Below are positions 22,619-35,747 of a stretch of DNA of 64,000 nucleotides, piece by piece. The notes under the pieces were generated by a model. That model saw only the letters and a list, made by a program, of their open reading frames with translations. It was not told the DNA's origin and did no database searches. The translations under genes and the position numbers were made by a program. Numbering within the stretch: the first letter of the stretch is position 1; the number at the start of each line of letters is the position of its first letter. Source of the DNA: Hydractinia symbiolongicarpus (taxonomy: Eukaryota > Cnidaria > Hydrozoa > Anthoathecata > Hydractiniidae); the NCBI RefSeq assembly GCF_029227915.1, contig NC_079885.1, positions 6,138,001 to 6,202,000 of the forward strand, written 5' to 3'.

Positions 22619-25469
22619 CTAAACATTTTACATAAAAATGAGGATGACTGTAGTTGTATAAAAAAGGAAATGTTAAAACAAGATGGTGAAATTCTTCAGT
22701 GAGACTTTGTATGTTGTTTTGTACTTCCTTTATCGATTGATTACTCTCTTTTTTTCATTATACATATACAGTTTTTTTGTTCATTCTGAATGATTTTGAA
22801 CGAGACAACAATAATATAACAACGTTAATTGCCCGTGACATTACTCGTACAATAAATTATAATAAAATGCAGAACATTTTTATAAAGGATGTTTTATAGA
22901 CGCTTGCGAAGAAAAGTGTAAACAATATAATCAACTTTGCCTGTTAAGAACAATCCATGGTATAAATTTTTTTGCAATTCTCCTCAAGCATCGACAATTG
23001 TTTTTGCTTATAATCGCCTCTGTTCGCACGAAAAATAACTCCCTAAATATACTAATATCATTATCGGTCGCCGTATTAACGGCTCGGGGGTGAAGAGACC
23101 TTGAGGGCAAGGATGCTAACGAATAATTAGAATAACTGTCGACAAAGTTGGTTAATGATTGGGAGGAGGAAAACAATGAAATGTTTGAAACAAAATTGTT
23201 GTTATCTATATATTATGTATTTTAATTTTTTATTACAATTAAAGTTTAAAAAAATTGCGTTGTGTTCAACTCCCATGACGGGAATTTTAAAACGTTATGT
23301 GCACTCACAAATAACCGTGCAGTTTATTTACCACGGTTGCTTTGACAACAAAATCAACATAATATCGAGAAAAAAAGAAGTTTTAAAATATTGATGTCCG
23401 AACGATATACACACACGAACCATATTTGTTGAACGTCAATTATTCTTAAGAATTTTTTTTTCAATTTACACCAGAATAATTTTTGTTCCAATTCTAAAAT
23501 AGCAAGTTTTTTTGTGTACTATAGAGGAAGCTTCAGCTTCACTGTAGCTACTAAACAAACAGCTTTTGACAAACATTATTTTTAGTTTTTTTCTTTAAAT
23601 TTTAGAGATTCGAACCTTGTGATTTTTGTGAGCTCTAATCTTCATAAAAAGTGTATAGAAAGAAATTTCTCAGTTGCGCCCACCTTCCATTGACGCCTGA
23701 TTTATCTTACAGCGGGCGAAACATAATTTTTTTCCATAAAAATATAGAAAAATATCGAAAAGGTATTATATACAAAAGACGGCAAAATACTTACATAAAA
23801 TACCAAACCGGCATAAATTTGTCGTCGACATGACGGATTACTTCTTCAGTTCAATTCTTCACGATAAAAATCGACTTTTTTCTACTATGAAAGACGAGAA
23901 AAAATATGCAGTTAATAATCCGCGTTTTACGACGCTTAAAAGATTTATTCAGGTATCTTTAAAGAAAAAAACAACTGAAAAACACTCGTAGTCAGAACAA
24001 CTAGCAAAAAATGTTGCATTATTTTTCTGGCGATAAAACATCTGCACACTGTATATAAATATATTCATTAGAAAAATACTCTTTTTTAAAAGCTGCGTGT
24101 ACTCACCTCACTCTACTTTTACAATTTATTACTATCAAAAAGAAAGGGTAATCTCAAAAGTGAGAGCTTGATTTTGTTTATCTGTTGCTATGGTAATATA
24201 TACCGCATCTTTCGATTAATTGAGGCCGTCAGCAGCATTGGGATTACAAATACACTCTTCTACTGTTAAGTTAAATTGCTAAAAAAGCATCTGCAAAGGA
24301 GAACGAAGTGTGTCTTTGTATGACGATGTTTTTAGCACTCACAACTTTCGCATTTGCACTTTTAAAAATTAACGAAGCAGTTTAAAATTAAACTATATTT
24401 TTCATGCAACCACAAACCCGAGCAACGCCGCACCTTTCACTCACTTTACCTAGTGACAAAACCCTGGTTACACACTGAAAAAATTCTGCCTTAATACCAT
24501 GCTTTTAAAATTGCTTTAAAACAAGTGTTTCGCGCCTCTTTTATTGATTAAAGAAAAAACTAGTTTATTTTGATGACGTTGTTTCTATAGGAACTGATCA
24601 CACGAGAAACGAAGCGCGTATGTTAATATTGATTGGTCCTCGTAATTTTGAAATGATCGTTCAAATTTGTAAACTATGGTTACTTGGATTGGGAATATTT
24701 GTTTGCGGAGGAGGAAATAGAAAATATTGTAAATAAAAAGACAAAAGTTCAAAAAGTTGGGACGGATAACGCCTCGTGTGTGAAACAAAACATCACACGT
24801 GTTCAGTAAAAATAGGTTTGCTCAGATAAACTTTAGAGCAAACACATGACTGGCTATTCGGTTCAATCAACTTTGTTTTCAGGGCATTGTTGATGAAGTT
24901 GATAGCAGCTAACCACTCCGTAATAACGACTCAGGGGCCGCAAGACCCTGAGGACTAAGTTGTCGGTTCAATATATTGTTTACCCTATATACTTTTGAGC
25001 GGCAAATCAACATATGTACTTCATGGTGGCTTCTATTGTTGGTTTACAGGTCATCGAGACAAAATAATTGATCTGCATCGCTTTGATCAGATTTATATCA
25101 CTATTATTTCGAGTAATATACTCTTCTTTTATTACGACAATGATAGCTCGGTGTTCTTTTATTTACTTTTTAGCCTAATAAAGTTGCTGAGACGGCACCT
25201 GAGAACCAACTAAGCAAAGCACCAGTCTTGCATTTTAGTACTAACAGTAAGAATAAAGGGTACTCCATCAAACATTTCAGCGTAACATTAATCTTTTGGT
25301 ATAGCTAAGCTAAAATATATAATACACAAAAGCATATTTACAGTAAAATAGTTTAATGTAAATAGTGGTCCCCAGGCTTACTATGTGTATTTTGCAGAAC
25401 AGAATATTTGAAATAAACCGTATATAATAATTTTATGACGCTACGGCGTGACGTCAATAATACTACTTT

Positions 25470-26031
25470 AACGTCAATATCCATTAAATTAATGAAGCCA
25501 TTACAGTGCACTTAAGACTTTGAGGTCAAATAAGTTGGAAACGAGGTGGTGACGTCAATGATTTTTCACCGCGTGAGTAACTAGGGACCACCTGAGACCA
25601 ATTTGGGTAAGTTTCCCGAACCTGGGTCCCGAATCCGTTTGGGAATAGACGGGTTGATGACGTCATCAAAAAACCTTCAAACCCCAATATCTCTGCAACC
25701 GTTTATCCACAGTACATGATTCTATACATTTTCTTGATCAGGGTTTCAAGATCTATGCGATGAAGGCAACAGGTATACAAATTTCCGAAAAAAAATTTTA
25801 GGTATTGACGGGGGCATTGCTAACGTCAGCAAAATTTTTAAACCCTCATATCTCTTTAACCGCTCATCAAAACCACACGAACATATACATTTTCTTGATC
25901 AGCGCTTTAAGATCTACACAATAGAGAGGCAACGTGAAAACAAGGTTCTAATTTTTTTTGTGAATGAGTTGCTCACGTCATCAAAACTTTTATTCTGCCA
26001 TAGTAGATTTTTCCAGGGCTTTGTCGACTAG
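25470..26031 (+). mobile_element. Helitron-like element, copy 2 (5' end replaced)
   Basis: It aligns with copy 1 from 'ttaacgtcaatatcc' onward through the 'ggaccacct', 'gggttgatgacgtcat' and 'atctctgcaaccgttt' blocks. It ends in GGGCTTTGTCGACTAG at 26031. The pre-terminal hairpin is decayed. Upstream of about 25470 the sequence no longer matches copy 1, so the 5' part differs or was lost. Confidence 0.7.
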
Positions 26032-26140
26032 TCTCTTTAATAATAGCCGTCGTCCGTCTGTCTGTCTGCGGAAGCCGCGTCCTGTTACGGAAACACGAAA
26101 AATGTGATATATAAAGGACGGGCGACCTCACACAACATCA
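26032..26140 (+). mobile_element. Helitron-like 5' terminus, head-to-tail with copy 2
   Basis: Immediately after the CTAG of copy 2 the sequence starts TCTCTTTAATAATAGCC and enters a CGTC/TGTC-rich stretch. This matches the 5' start of copy 1 and the microsatellite-entry region of the 57983 element. No 3' end was found downstream, so the right boundary is approximate. Confidence 0.5.
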
Positions 26141-27495
26141 TCTCTTAACGATTTTAGTATACTCTTTAGGGGTAACAACCGGTATTCGCTAAAGATTAAA
26201 GAGAGTTTGTTCATAATGCGGGATAGTCCCCAGTTGAGTAACAACATTAGATCTGCTCCTTTGTATTGATACAATTAGTAATTAATCTGTCTATGGTTAC
26301 TGTTAAACTTGTATATATTTATATATTAACGTTTTTGATTGCTTCAAAATGTGTGTGTGAACACCCGAAACGTCGCAAATAATGTAGTTTTTTGTTGTCA
26401 ATTCCTGTACTGAATTATATGTAAAAAAACACAACTTGTACTTAACTTCTTTTGAAAACGCGCTTTATGCTGAAAAATGAAGGACAAACAAATTAACTAT
26501 AAATTCATTGCTCGTCAAAATATTAGTTGTTAATGTCATTTACGGTGAAATAAAATATACAGTTCAGTTTCGCCATCTCGAACTCTTAAATAAGCCGGGC
26601 AAAGAATTATTATTAGATTATACGAGGTAAAAATTCAAGTTGAGTTTTCATTTTTCGACGACTTGCTTGTATAACTCTAAAAAAGGATCTCAGAAAAAGC
26701 CTCTGTTTTTCAGTAAGTTTTCTTCTTGACATCTTGATACTAGAATGTGGGAAGCGATTGATTTTAACAAAATAATAATTGCTTACTTAGGCTGTACCCG
26801 CCAAATATTGGTCGAGGTTTAAGTGGCAAACGAACTTGCATTTTAGTATGAATCTGCTTTAAACTTGTCACTAGGAAGCAAAAATTAGTTGGAGATGGCA
26901 GGAAAAGTTTCTGCTGGGCTACAAGATTTCCCACCAGTTGTGCTACTAACACACGTACACAATAGAGACACATAAAATTTGGGAGAATAAAGGTAACTAC
27001 TTTATTGTACAATGTACAGAATGCGGAATGCGTGTGTATCAACCATACATTGCTGATGGTTGATACATGCCAAATATTTGGCACATTTTTTTTATTGCAT
27101 ACACAATTTCGTAAAACCAGAGCATTTTGAACAAATTTTGTTGGCTGTTGGTATCATGGGACAATACTAATTAGGATATTAAAACTTTTTAGCAGTACAG
27201 ACTTTAGAAACAATTACTTATATAAATTGCAAAGGTAATACAGCGATAACTCAACGGGATAAGCTTGTAAGTGAATACCAACGACATCTGCCATTGTCAT
27301 CTAAACTTTTTAAAAGCAAAGTTATCCGACCCAGGTTTTTCGCACGGAAAACCAAAATGGTAGCGTAAAAGAGAGCTATGACTCCTCCGAATCTTTAACA
27401 AATTGAAATACAACTTTATAATTCGACGTAAAAACATTTTCTCGCTCAGTCACTATTACAAAATAAGAGATGAGTTTTCCTTAAAATCAGACAAA

Positions 27496-30400
27496 TTATT
27501 GTGTTGCACATTGCACTCCAGGACCGTGACCATGTCCTCCTCTCTCATCATCATTGTCGTCATCGTAAATGTCACTGCGATAAACGTCGTCTGCTGACGA
27601 CGTCTCGTTGAAATTTAACAACATCACTTCTTCGACATCGTCACCTTCGAAATCCATCGGTTTGGGACGAGGTGGCAGAAATGCTTCGAGTGCCTAAACA
27701 ACAAGTTAAATCTGTTTTTAAAAATTGTGAAAAGAGAATGCAACTCACCATACTTTCGCCATTTTTACCTTATTTGTACAAATTTTGGCGAAAATGGTGA
27801 TTGGCCTGAAATTGCCTAATTAAACCCGCCAAAAATTTTAAGACTTTCCGTATTTAAACAAAAAAACAACAACTCAAAGACCGATAAACAACAAAAAACT
27901 CCACGATACCAAATGCGATTTTTTTACTTCGTCGCTAAATTAAATGCACTTCAAAATCATTTTAGGACATTGCCATATTGAATACGCGTCAAAATTCTTG
28001 GAAGGTTTATTTCCATTTAACTGCATTTTCAGCTATAACGCTTTTTCTTTGTAGCGCGAGCCCACTTACACAAAATCTCCCATTTCTTTCAAAGTGCGCA
28101 CGCGCTAACAAAATAGTTAAAAAGGTTCAGGTAACACATTACATCAAAACAAAAATAGCTGTGATTACAGAGAAACCAGCATGAAGAAATTACCTTCAGT
28201 TTTTCAACTTCAATATGACTTTTCTCGGGAAAAACAACCGTAAACTTTATGTATAAATTTCCTTTCTCCAATGGATTTCTGTGCATGGGCATTCCTTGAT
28301 TAATAATTACTCTCACGCTATCTGGAATGATAAAAATTTATATGTACGCAAATCTATGGCTTGAAATAACAACAAACAAACAATTTAATAGGCAAGGTGA
28401 CGTTTAAAAGACGCAGTAAGCAATTGCAGGGAACTAAACATGGATTAAAGAAATTATTCTTTGAAATAAAACTAAGCGCAGTAATTTTCACATTACAGTT
28501 ATGTTGAACTTAGATTTGCCTGAATTGTTTTGACAGAAAAATCACTTATTTTACGGAGATATAAGTTGATTCAATTTCAAGTAGATTTATTTCTACTAAA
28601 AGTGTTCCGTGAAAAATAATTTTCGCGAATCTACTACTTATTTTCGCAAATTTAGTTTCAGATATGCCGTTAACTGCAATGGCTCATATCACAGGGATTG
28701 ACTATTATTTAGTGCAACCACAAAAAAGGAAAATTTACCCAGAAAACAAAAACCTTGCTTTTTCAAAAGTATCGCAACATTTCCTTCCGAATTGGGTAAT
28801 ATTGTGTGAGAGAATCGCAAATTCATATTTAGAATAAACAGGACGTTTCTTATTGAAACTCTAACAGCGAGAACTGGGTTAAAATCCTTACAGCATCCTT
28901 CTAATCTGTTCTCAACAATTTTAACACTGACGAATGATTATAGCAGTATTGACATTGATTGCTTCCTCAAGCTAGCTACTGTAGACTTTTTGGTAGAACA
29001 TCAGACGAAAAATACTGGCAAAACTCACAAAAAAAGACAAGACAGGTTAAATACCTGGTTCAACAACTTTTCCAGCACTATTTGTCACAAGCAGTTCCCT
29101 TCCATCCAGGTGTTGGATAGGTATTTTAAAACCACACAACGCCTCTGTAATTCCGATGGTTAAATCCATGTGCAGGTCATCTCCTTGTCGTGTGAATCGG
29201 TCGTGTGGTTGTTGCTGCAGAACTATAATCACATCTCCGGTTTCAATGCCAGGCTGAAATAGAGTCGGAATATCCGTTTAACGTGGGGCCTAGTTTACTC
29301 AGTTTAATCGTTTTCAACAACTAACTTACCTGTTGGTCTCCCTCACCACGAAAAGTAACTTTTTGTCCATTCTTCATACCTTTATCAACATGCACCTAAG
29401 GATAGAGACACAAGCATGACTGTACATAAAAGAACAAACAACATTAATAACAAATCATTTAAAAAAAAATAATAATAAAAATAAAAAAACAAAAGATTTT
29501 AACTTTACCTCCAGTATTTTCGTTTCATCACAAACTTTTTTTCCTAAACACTTTTTACAACGGTTTTTGGCATCGATAATTTCTCCTGAAATGCAGAAAA
29601 TAAATTAACCTGATAATATTACGTAAAACATAAGAAGATAAACAATTGACAAATCAATAAACCTTCTCCAGCACAGTCTGGACAAACTCTCTGGACTTGT
29701 TGAACCATTCCAGGGCCAAGTGGTTGTATGCTGATCTTGATACCATTACCATGACAAGAATGACATTTTTGAACAGCGTTACCTTTACCGCCAGCACTGA
29801 AATTTCAAAACAGAAGAAAGTATATGTAATACATTCATCTGCAAGAATTTCGGATGTTTTTAATTTTTAGAAAAATACTTGTCCGAAAATTAAATTGTCC
29901 GAACTTTTTATATTTTACTAAATTTTTTTTTTTAACTTTATTTTAATTTTACGTAAAACAGCTATTACAACATTTTTACTTCTTATCTTCGTCCTCGTCA
30001 CAAAAAACAAACGATTTCTGTATCTAACCCGTACTCCTCAAAACCCACTATATTGACGTCAAATGCTTCGATTTTCGATGTTTTGTAGTTCTGATGGATT
30101 AAATTCTTCAGCCTCTAAACATCTTTGTTTGTCATCTTGAATTTAGAAAGTTACTAGAAATTTCCAATCCATATTTAATAACGTCATTTGTCCAAAATCA
30201 CAAAATTAAGGTCCGTAAATTAAAAGACCAAAATTAAACAGTTTGAAATTTTTGGAGATAATATAATATATATGTATAGTGACGGGTAAAAATACAGGGT
30301 AAGAAAAAAATGCTTGTTATCAACATTCACATGCAGGACTATGACTGTAATTTGATTTTGTTGAGACTCCATTACAAATAGTTTGCATGTCACAGCCCTA

Positions 30401-33400
30401 TACAAAGTCGTCTGTGTCTACATAGGGTAAATACAGAAAGTAATATTATTTTTGATAAGATAAAAAAGAGAATTTACTTAAAAAAAACGCAAGAAAATCA
30501 GAATAATTATTATTAAAAACAAAAAATAAAAATTACCCTTTGCAAGCAGAGCATATAACTTTCTTTCTTAATTTTAACTTTGAAACATGTCCATTGTGTA
30601 AGTCTTCTAATTTCACTCTGAAAAAATGATTAGGTAAGTTTAAATCTTTTTAACCAATACTATTCTTGTGTCGTTCTTTTCAAGATCAGGTAATAAAGTA
30701 TAATTAAAAAACAACAATCTACTTTAGCGGATGAACAGTATCTTCACCACGCCTTTTCTGAGGTCTCCTTTTGCCACCTCCCATTCCAAATGGACCACCC
30801 ATTCCAAATGGACCGCCTCCAAAACCACCTAAATGTAAACAGGAAGAAAACATTCTATACCTGTCTAACAACATAAGCCAACACTGAAATAACAAAACAA
30901 TAAAGCTCTCACCAAACATACTACCTCCACCATGACCGAATATATGACCAAGTAAATCTTCCATTCCTGAAAAAAAATTATTTTGAAGTAAGTTTAAATG
31001 TGTACAGTATAAAGATTTTAAAGATCTGCTTTCAATGAACTTTTTTATATAAGAACAAAGTTCGTACTTTTAATCTGTTCGGAGGAATTCAATTTGTTTT
31101 AAAGTTTAACCTGTATTTTCATTTTGCACATGCGTTAATTTTTGTGTTAATTTTACGCGTTAATACGTGTAGCCTGTGTTGATGGTAAACATATATCCCA
31201 TGTAGTTGACTTGTTCATGCATTAAAAACTTACCATGTCCCATTCCACCTTCCATTAATCCTTTCTCACCAAATCTGTCGTACATTTCACGTTTCTCAGG
31301 GTCAGATAAAACTTCATGTGCAAAAGATATTTCTTTGAACTAAATATTTTTTTAATTTAAAAATAAAACGAAATAATATATAAGCTGTCCTGTGTGTGAG
31401 TAAAAAAATACAATCAGCAACTTTCTTAAGTTTTTTAGAACAATGTAAGAAAAACTTTTCGCCATATTCTGTTACAAAACTCAAGAAGCTTTTAAATAAG
31501 ATGTCTAAATTCATGAAAATTTGATATAGATTAGAGATTGGTTTTTATATAAAAGACCACAGGCAAGAAACAAAACATGGCCTTTGGAGCATAACTGACC
31601 TTTTCTGCAGTTTCTGGTCCTGCTTTATCTGGATGGTATTGACGAGCAAGCTTCTTGTATTGCTAAAAAACAAGAAGAAATTATGAATGTGCTTTTCTCA
31701 TTGTATTTTTGGGTCAAATACCGTAGAGAGATGTGCATATTTCACATGGCTAGACTCACTAATATTGAGGGATATACCCTATTATTTCCAGGAGGGGCCA
31801 TGGCTTAGATGGAGAGTCCTAGAGTATTTAATGCTCATTTTGGGCTACACAGACCCAATTAGGGCCCGCAATCTAGACAACTCCCGGCAACATCCAACGA
31901 CCCACACAATGTGCCATCTCCCAAATTTCCCTCACATGGCTTGGCTTAACCCGGGGCTATGGTAACATTCACTTGGCCATGTTAAATCGCCGTCAAGAGG
32001 AATCTAACCCCAGTCTCCCGCACAGAGTACGAGAGCTATAACTACTAATCCACAAAGGCGCTGTATGATACCAAGAGACAAAAGTTCCTCACTCCCTTTT
32101 AAAATAGTGGGTATTCTTTTAAATTATACGGAATAACTAAGGTACAAATTATAATTCAGAACATCACATCTGTCAATAGTTTAATCTTGAATTTTCAATC
32201 CTCCATTCTCCAAGGAATATTATGAGGTGATGGTAACAACACTATTATACCAGAAATATACATAATTTCATACAATTAGGGGTTTCCCTAGGGAACAAGA
32301 TACATGATGTCATGCAAATGGGGTTTCCCTACAAAAGAGAACAAATAAATGTAGTCTGAGTAAACACAGAAAATAACAATGTAGCAAAAATTTACCCTAA
32401 CAGTTTAACAGAACTTTCTATATTGGTGTTAAATGTCATCATGTGTAGTTCTTAGAAAGTTAATAAATCGTTCTTATTAACGTTTTTGAACTACTTCCCT
32501 TTAGCTCTTTATTTCCAGGCCTCTTGAAGTACTTAGCAAGGCAACTTGGACCAAAATGTGTAACTGTTTCCTCACAATTTAAGTGTTTACTTATTGAAAA
32601 TATTTAAAATCAAAAAAAAAAAAAATATGGAAATATATATTCAAATTCAGTAAAAAATTGATCCTTCGCTCAACATGACTCCTTGCTCTGCATTTGCTAT
32701 TTCCTTCATGGTCAAAAGTAAAATTTATAAAGTCTCTCTATACTCTATAATCACGTTTGTGTAACTTTCTTTAATTTACTGGCTTGTAAAAACCAGGTTG
32801 TAGAATTTCAAAAAAGAATAGTATGTCTAAACTATACGAAACTATCCTTTTTGGTTTTAAACATATTTTCTGAAATATGGCTGATGTGATACTGATCAGT
32901 GATATTCCTCTCAAAACTGAAAATGAAGAAAATTGTGGAAAAATCAAAACCTCGCAAATTCCCTTATTTCTCTCATTCGGAAATTATTTCTCACAAAATT
33001 AAATTAAATTTTGCAAGTTACATCACTAAATATTCAAGAATTTTGCAAATTTCATGAAAATTCATAAATAAAGTTTCCTTGCAAAATAAATTTTTATTAA
33101 GCTATAAGTTAAAACCACCACCATCTTGAGCTAATTTCAATTGATTTTGGGCAATTTGTCGCAGAGAAAAAGTCTCTTGAAGTGATTGGGTTTTATTGGT
33201 GGCAGCTAAAGAACAAAATAACATAAATATAGAACAATATTTTGCACTTTAATAAAAAAACAAACACTAATCGATCTCAATATCACTATCGCATTCTTCG
33301 TTCTCATCTACAAACGTCTCTAAGATGTCTAGAGCATTGTCAATAACGTATAAAATTGCTACAGCTATTCGTGGACATCATATTTATAAAGACGCTTGGG

Positions 33401-35747
33401 CACCACATACTAGACAAAAATCAATATGTAAAACAGACACCGGGGAAGAAGCAATCGAAAATGATAAAAATGCTATTTGCGTTTTTAAATCAACCGATGA
33501 AGTAACACTACTGGTTGGACATCTACCAATAGAAATTTCTTGTTTACTTACAAACTTTCTAAACACAGCGCCTGAAAACAAACTTGAAGCATTTGTGGCT
33601 GGAAAGAGAAAAAGGGAGGTCTGACTTATTGTTAAAGCAAAGTATGTTGCTTTAACAGGGAGCAAGTATTTTGGAAATATATTGTTCGACAAGTTGAAAG
33701 AAAAAAAGAAAAACACCCTAACTTTGAATTGGATATTATAACCACGAGTGTTATTAATACCTCAACCAGCGAAATAAATACCATTTAATCAATTGTTTAT
33801 AGTAGTATTTTCTCAGTCCCTATCAACTATATTGAAATTATGTGAATTCGAATAAGCCCCCATGGGGGGATTTATTTGTCAAAATGGGTTTTGGGGGAGG
33901 GGGCTTATTCGGGAGTTGGGGCTTAATCGATCATTTACGGTATAATAACTCAAAAAATGTTGTAACAAACCAAACATATTTGCGATCATGTGCCTTATAA
34001 ATAACAATAATATATAGGAATACTCTTGAATACCTCATAAAGCTACCAATTTAATTTTAGTTGGTAATTTGAGGGATATAGTTGTCCTGTCAATTGTTTC
34101 CCAGGGGGGGGGGGGGGGGGCACGAAGAAGGTTCTAGAGTGGTTAAAGCTCCAATTTGCTACCGATATATTTTTGCAATTTCTGCCTGATTAAAAAGCTA
34201 GGTGCTATTATGAAGTTAGGCTTGTTCCCCTATATTTGTTTTCATCATCAAACCTTAAAATCCTTGGTTCTGGGGACAAGATGGCTGGATCATGGGATCC
34301 CTGGATTGTATATGTAGGTTTAGCTTAACTGATTAAGTAAGCTACTAATCATCAGCCAAACATTGTTTCAGTCAAAAATCATTTAAATACATATTCTCTT
34401 TGTTGCAACACTTGTATTGACAATAGAAAAAAGGTATTCTTAGATCCATGTTAACATCAAATTTTAAAAGAGGAAACTGGCATATTTCAATTTCTTAGCT
34501 AGGAAAATTATACAAGATAGGAAATTTTGAATACCATATGATTATTAGAACAGGGCTTATTTTATGTAACTTCTGATTGACATATATTCATATAAAGTTG
34601 CAATTGTGCAAAAAAACAAACTAAAAAGGAATTTACTTCACATGAGCACGCATCTTTTTGCCCATCACCCAATCGTTAAAGCCGAAACAAGCTTAACTTG
34701 AAGGGATTCCTGCCGCAGAAATGATTTTTTATATGTTTTATAAAGTTGTTTATCAAGTTTTTTTGAATTTTTAAAAAATCTTTTTTCATTCTGAAGATAT
34801 TAAGCCTCAAAGATTTCCTTAGTACTGTTCTGCCCAATCTTTGGACTTAATATGCCCAGTCTTAAAACTGGACAGCCAGTCTTAAGACTGGGCAGGGTGT
34901 CACGAGATTAGGCAGGAGACCATGTTAGGCCCATCTTCAGAAGCCTTTTAGATTTTAAAGAAGGGATGTTCCACACAAGCTCTGTTGTTTGCAAGACCTA
35001 ACAAACATTCTCATGAGGCAAATCAAAAATTATATTTGGGGTATGCATACTGGGCAGCCATTTTTCACTGTCCGAAGATTGGCCTGGCCAGTCTTAAGAC
35101 GGGGCGCGTTCCAAGATTGGGCAGATCAGTACCTTAGGTACTAAGCATAAATTATTACTTGAGGTATCTTGCAAATTTACTTAATATTGAAACTTTTATG
35201 CAGTGTGGATTTATACTCTTGATGATATCTTGGCATGTGCAAAGTTTTGTAGTTTAAGAATGGCCCCATCTTTAAGTATATGTAGGAAAGTAATGTCAGC
35301 ATTTTTTAAAACATTATAAGATTCCGGATTTTGAATATTGAAAATCTTGAATATATTGAGAACGAAAAAAAATTTGAAAAAAATTTTAAAGGTCTTGATA
35401 AACAAATTTTTAGTCTTCACAACATATAAAAAAATAATTTTTGACGCAGTAATCCCTTTAACAGAAAATGTAAACAAAAAATGTAAAAAGGTCTATAGCT
35501 AGCTAGCTAGCTATATGAAGTGTATAAACTTGAAAATTTGCCTGTTTCCATACATTTTAATCCTGAACTCAAATATTTTAGTCATTTTTTGCAAAAAATG
35601 ATCAGAAAATTTTAAACATGTTAACCCAGATCCGAGAATATATAGCTAGCTTGCTATAATAGTGTACTGCCTTACCTTTTTTATTTCGTTTGTGTGAGCA
35701 GTTGGTGACACACCAAGGAGATCATACAGTTTTGTATCCACAGGCAT
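27496..35747 (-). CDS. DNAJA2: DNAJA2-like type I HSP40 co-chaperone
   Basis: Type I J-proteins deliver unfolded clients to HSP70 and stimulate its ATPase. Exons in transcript order: 35676-35747, 31600-31662, 31234-31339, 30913-30966, 30723-30828, 30537-30617, 29663-29796, 29509-29585, 29330-29395, 29055-29253, 28194-28321 and 27496-27693. All phases agree and give 427 residues (human DNAJA2 412). The start [13 protein letters not shown] aligns with the human ADTKLYDILGV. The J-domain HPD is at residues 34-36, followed by a Gly/Phe-rich linker ([12 protein letters not shown]). Four CxxCxGxG-type zinc repeats follow; the fourth reads CKKCLGK. Two C-terminal beta-domains end the fold. The protein ends GPGVQCATQ, like human CAHQ, so Cys424 is a likely farnesylation site. 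Intron 1 (about 4 kb) carries a SINE, a HIRAN-like transposon fragment and a MITE. Confidence 0.95.
31727..32063 (-). mobile_element. tRNA-headed SINE, copy C (antisense)
   Basis: Reverse-complemented, it starts CAGCGCCTTTGTGGATTAGT and runs through a degraded B box (GGTTAGATTCC). It continues with the same body as the copies at 36832 and 37380: GACGGCGATTTAACATGG, CCCCGGGTTAA, GAGCATTAAATACTC, CCCTCCTGGAAATAATAG and ATATGCACATCT. It lies in intron 1 of the DNAJA2-like gene, in the same transcriptional direction as that gene. Confidence 0.88.
33267..33740 (+). pseudogene. HIRAN-like domain fragment of a transposon-type gene, frameshifted
   Basis: The frame 33325-33624 encodes a HIRAN-like pattern: [13 protein letters not shown], then [20 protein letters not shown], then VGHLPIEIS. 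After the stop at 33622-33624 the family's next block ([20 protein letters not shown]) appears in another frame to about 33740. On the opposite strand, 33267-33375 encodes an acidic C-terminus ([14 protein letters not shown], stop at 33267), overlapping tail to tail. Such HIRAN-like proteins are widespread in cnidarian genomes, often in many copies, and I take this as a transposon relic. It lies in intron 1 of the DNAJA2-like gene. The function is not known to me. Confidence 0.55.
33845..33955. repeat. G/C-skewed interspersed repeat (AATAAGCCCCC type)
   Basis: GAATAAGCCCCCATGGGGG, GGGGGCTTATTC and GGGGCTTAATCG form overlapping inverted motifs. Related C-rich pieces with AATAAGCGCCC or AAACGCC occur at 19752-19890 and 57731-57835, indicating a dispersed family of probable DNA-transposon ends. 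Confidence 0.5.
34108..34122. repeat. Poly-G tract
   Basis: A run of about 15-18 G follows CCCA in an otherwise AT-rich intron. Only the mononucleotide run is visible; its length is unreliable in raw sequence. Confidence 0.85.
34822..35131. mobile_element. MITE with ~20-bp terminal inverted repeats, flanked by CCTTA
   Basis: The left end GTACTGTTCTGCCCAATCTT pairs with the right end AAGATTGGGCAGATCAGTA with one mismatch plus an end base. CCTTA stands on both sides (34817-34821 and 35132-35136) as a candidate 5-bp target duplication. The interior (310 bp in total) repeats a palindromic module CCAGTCTTAAGACTGG around 34876-34891, with partial copies near 34855 and 35090. No coding capacity. 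It lies in intron 1 of the DNAJA2-like gene. Confidence 0.75.

Larger units (their letters stand above)
22619..27495. other. Intergenic, transposon-bearing, no supported gene
   Basis: This is AT-rich sequence with no exon I can support. It includes the Helitron-like elements at 25470-26031 and 26032 onward. A short motif resembling GTAATAACGACTCAGGGG..AAGACCCTGAGG occurs at about 24931-24956, with looser relatives at about 23072-23105 and 45299-45325. A 10-bp hairpin (TATCAACCAT/ATGGTTGATA) lies near 27037-27065. Confidence 0.5.

Noticed and set aside
26764-27084. 106-residue minus-strand frame
   Set aside because: No homology recognised and no exon signals; likely chance.
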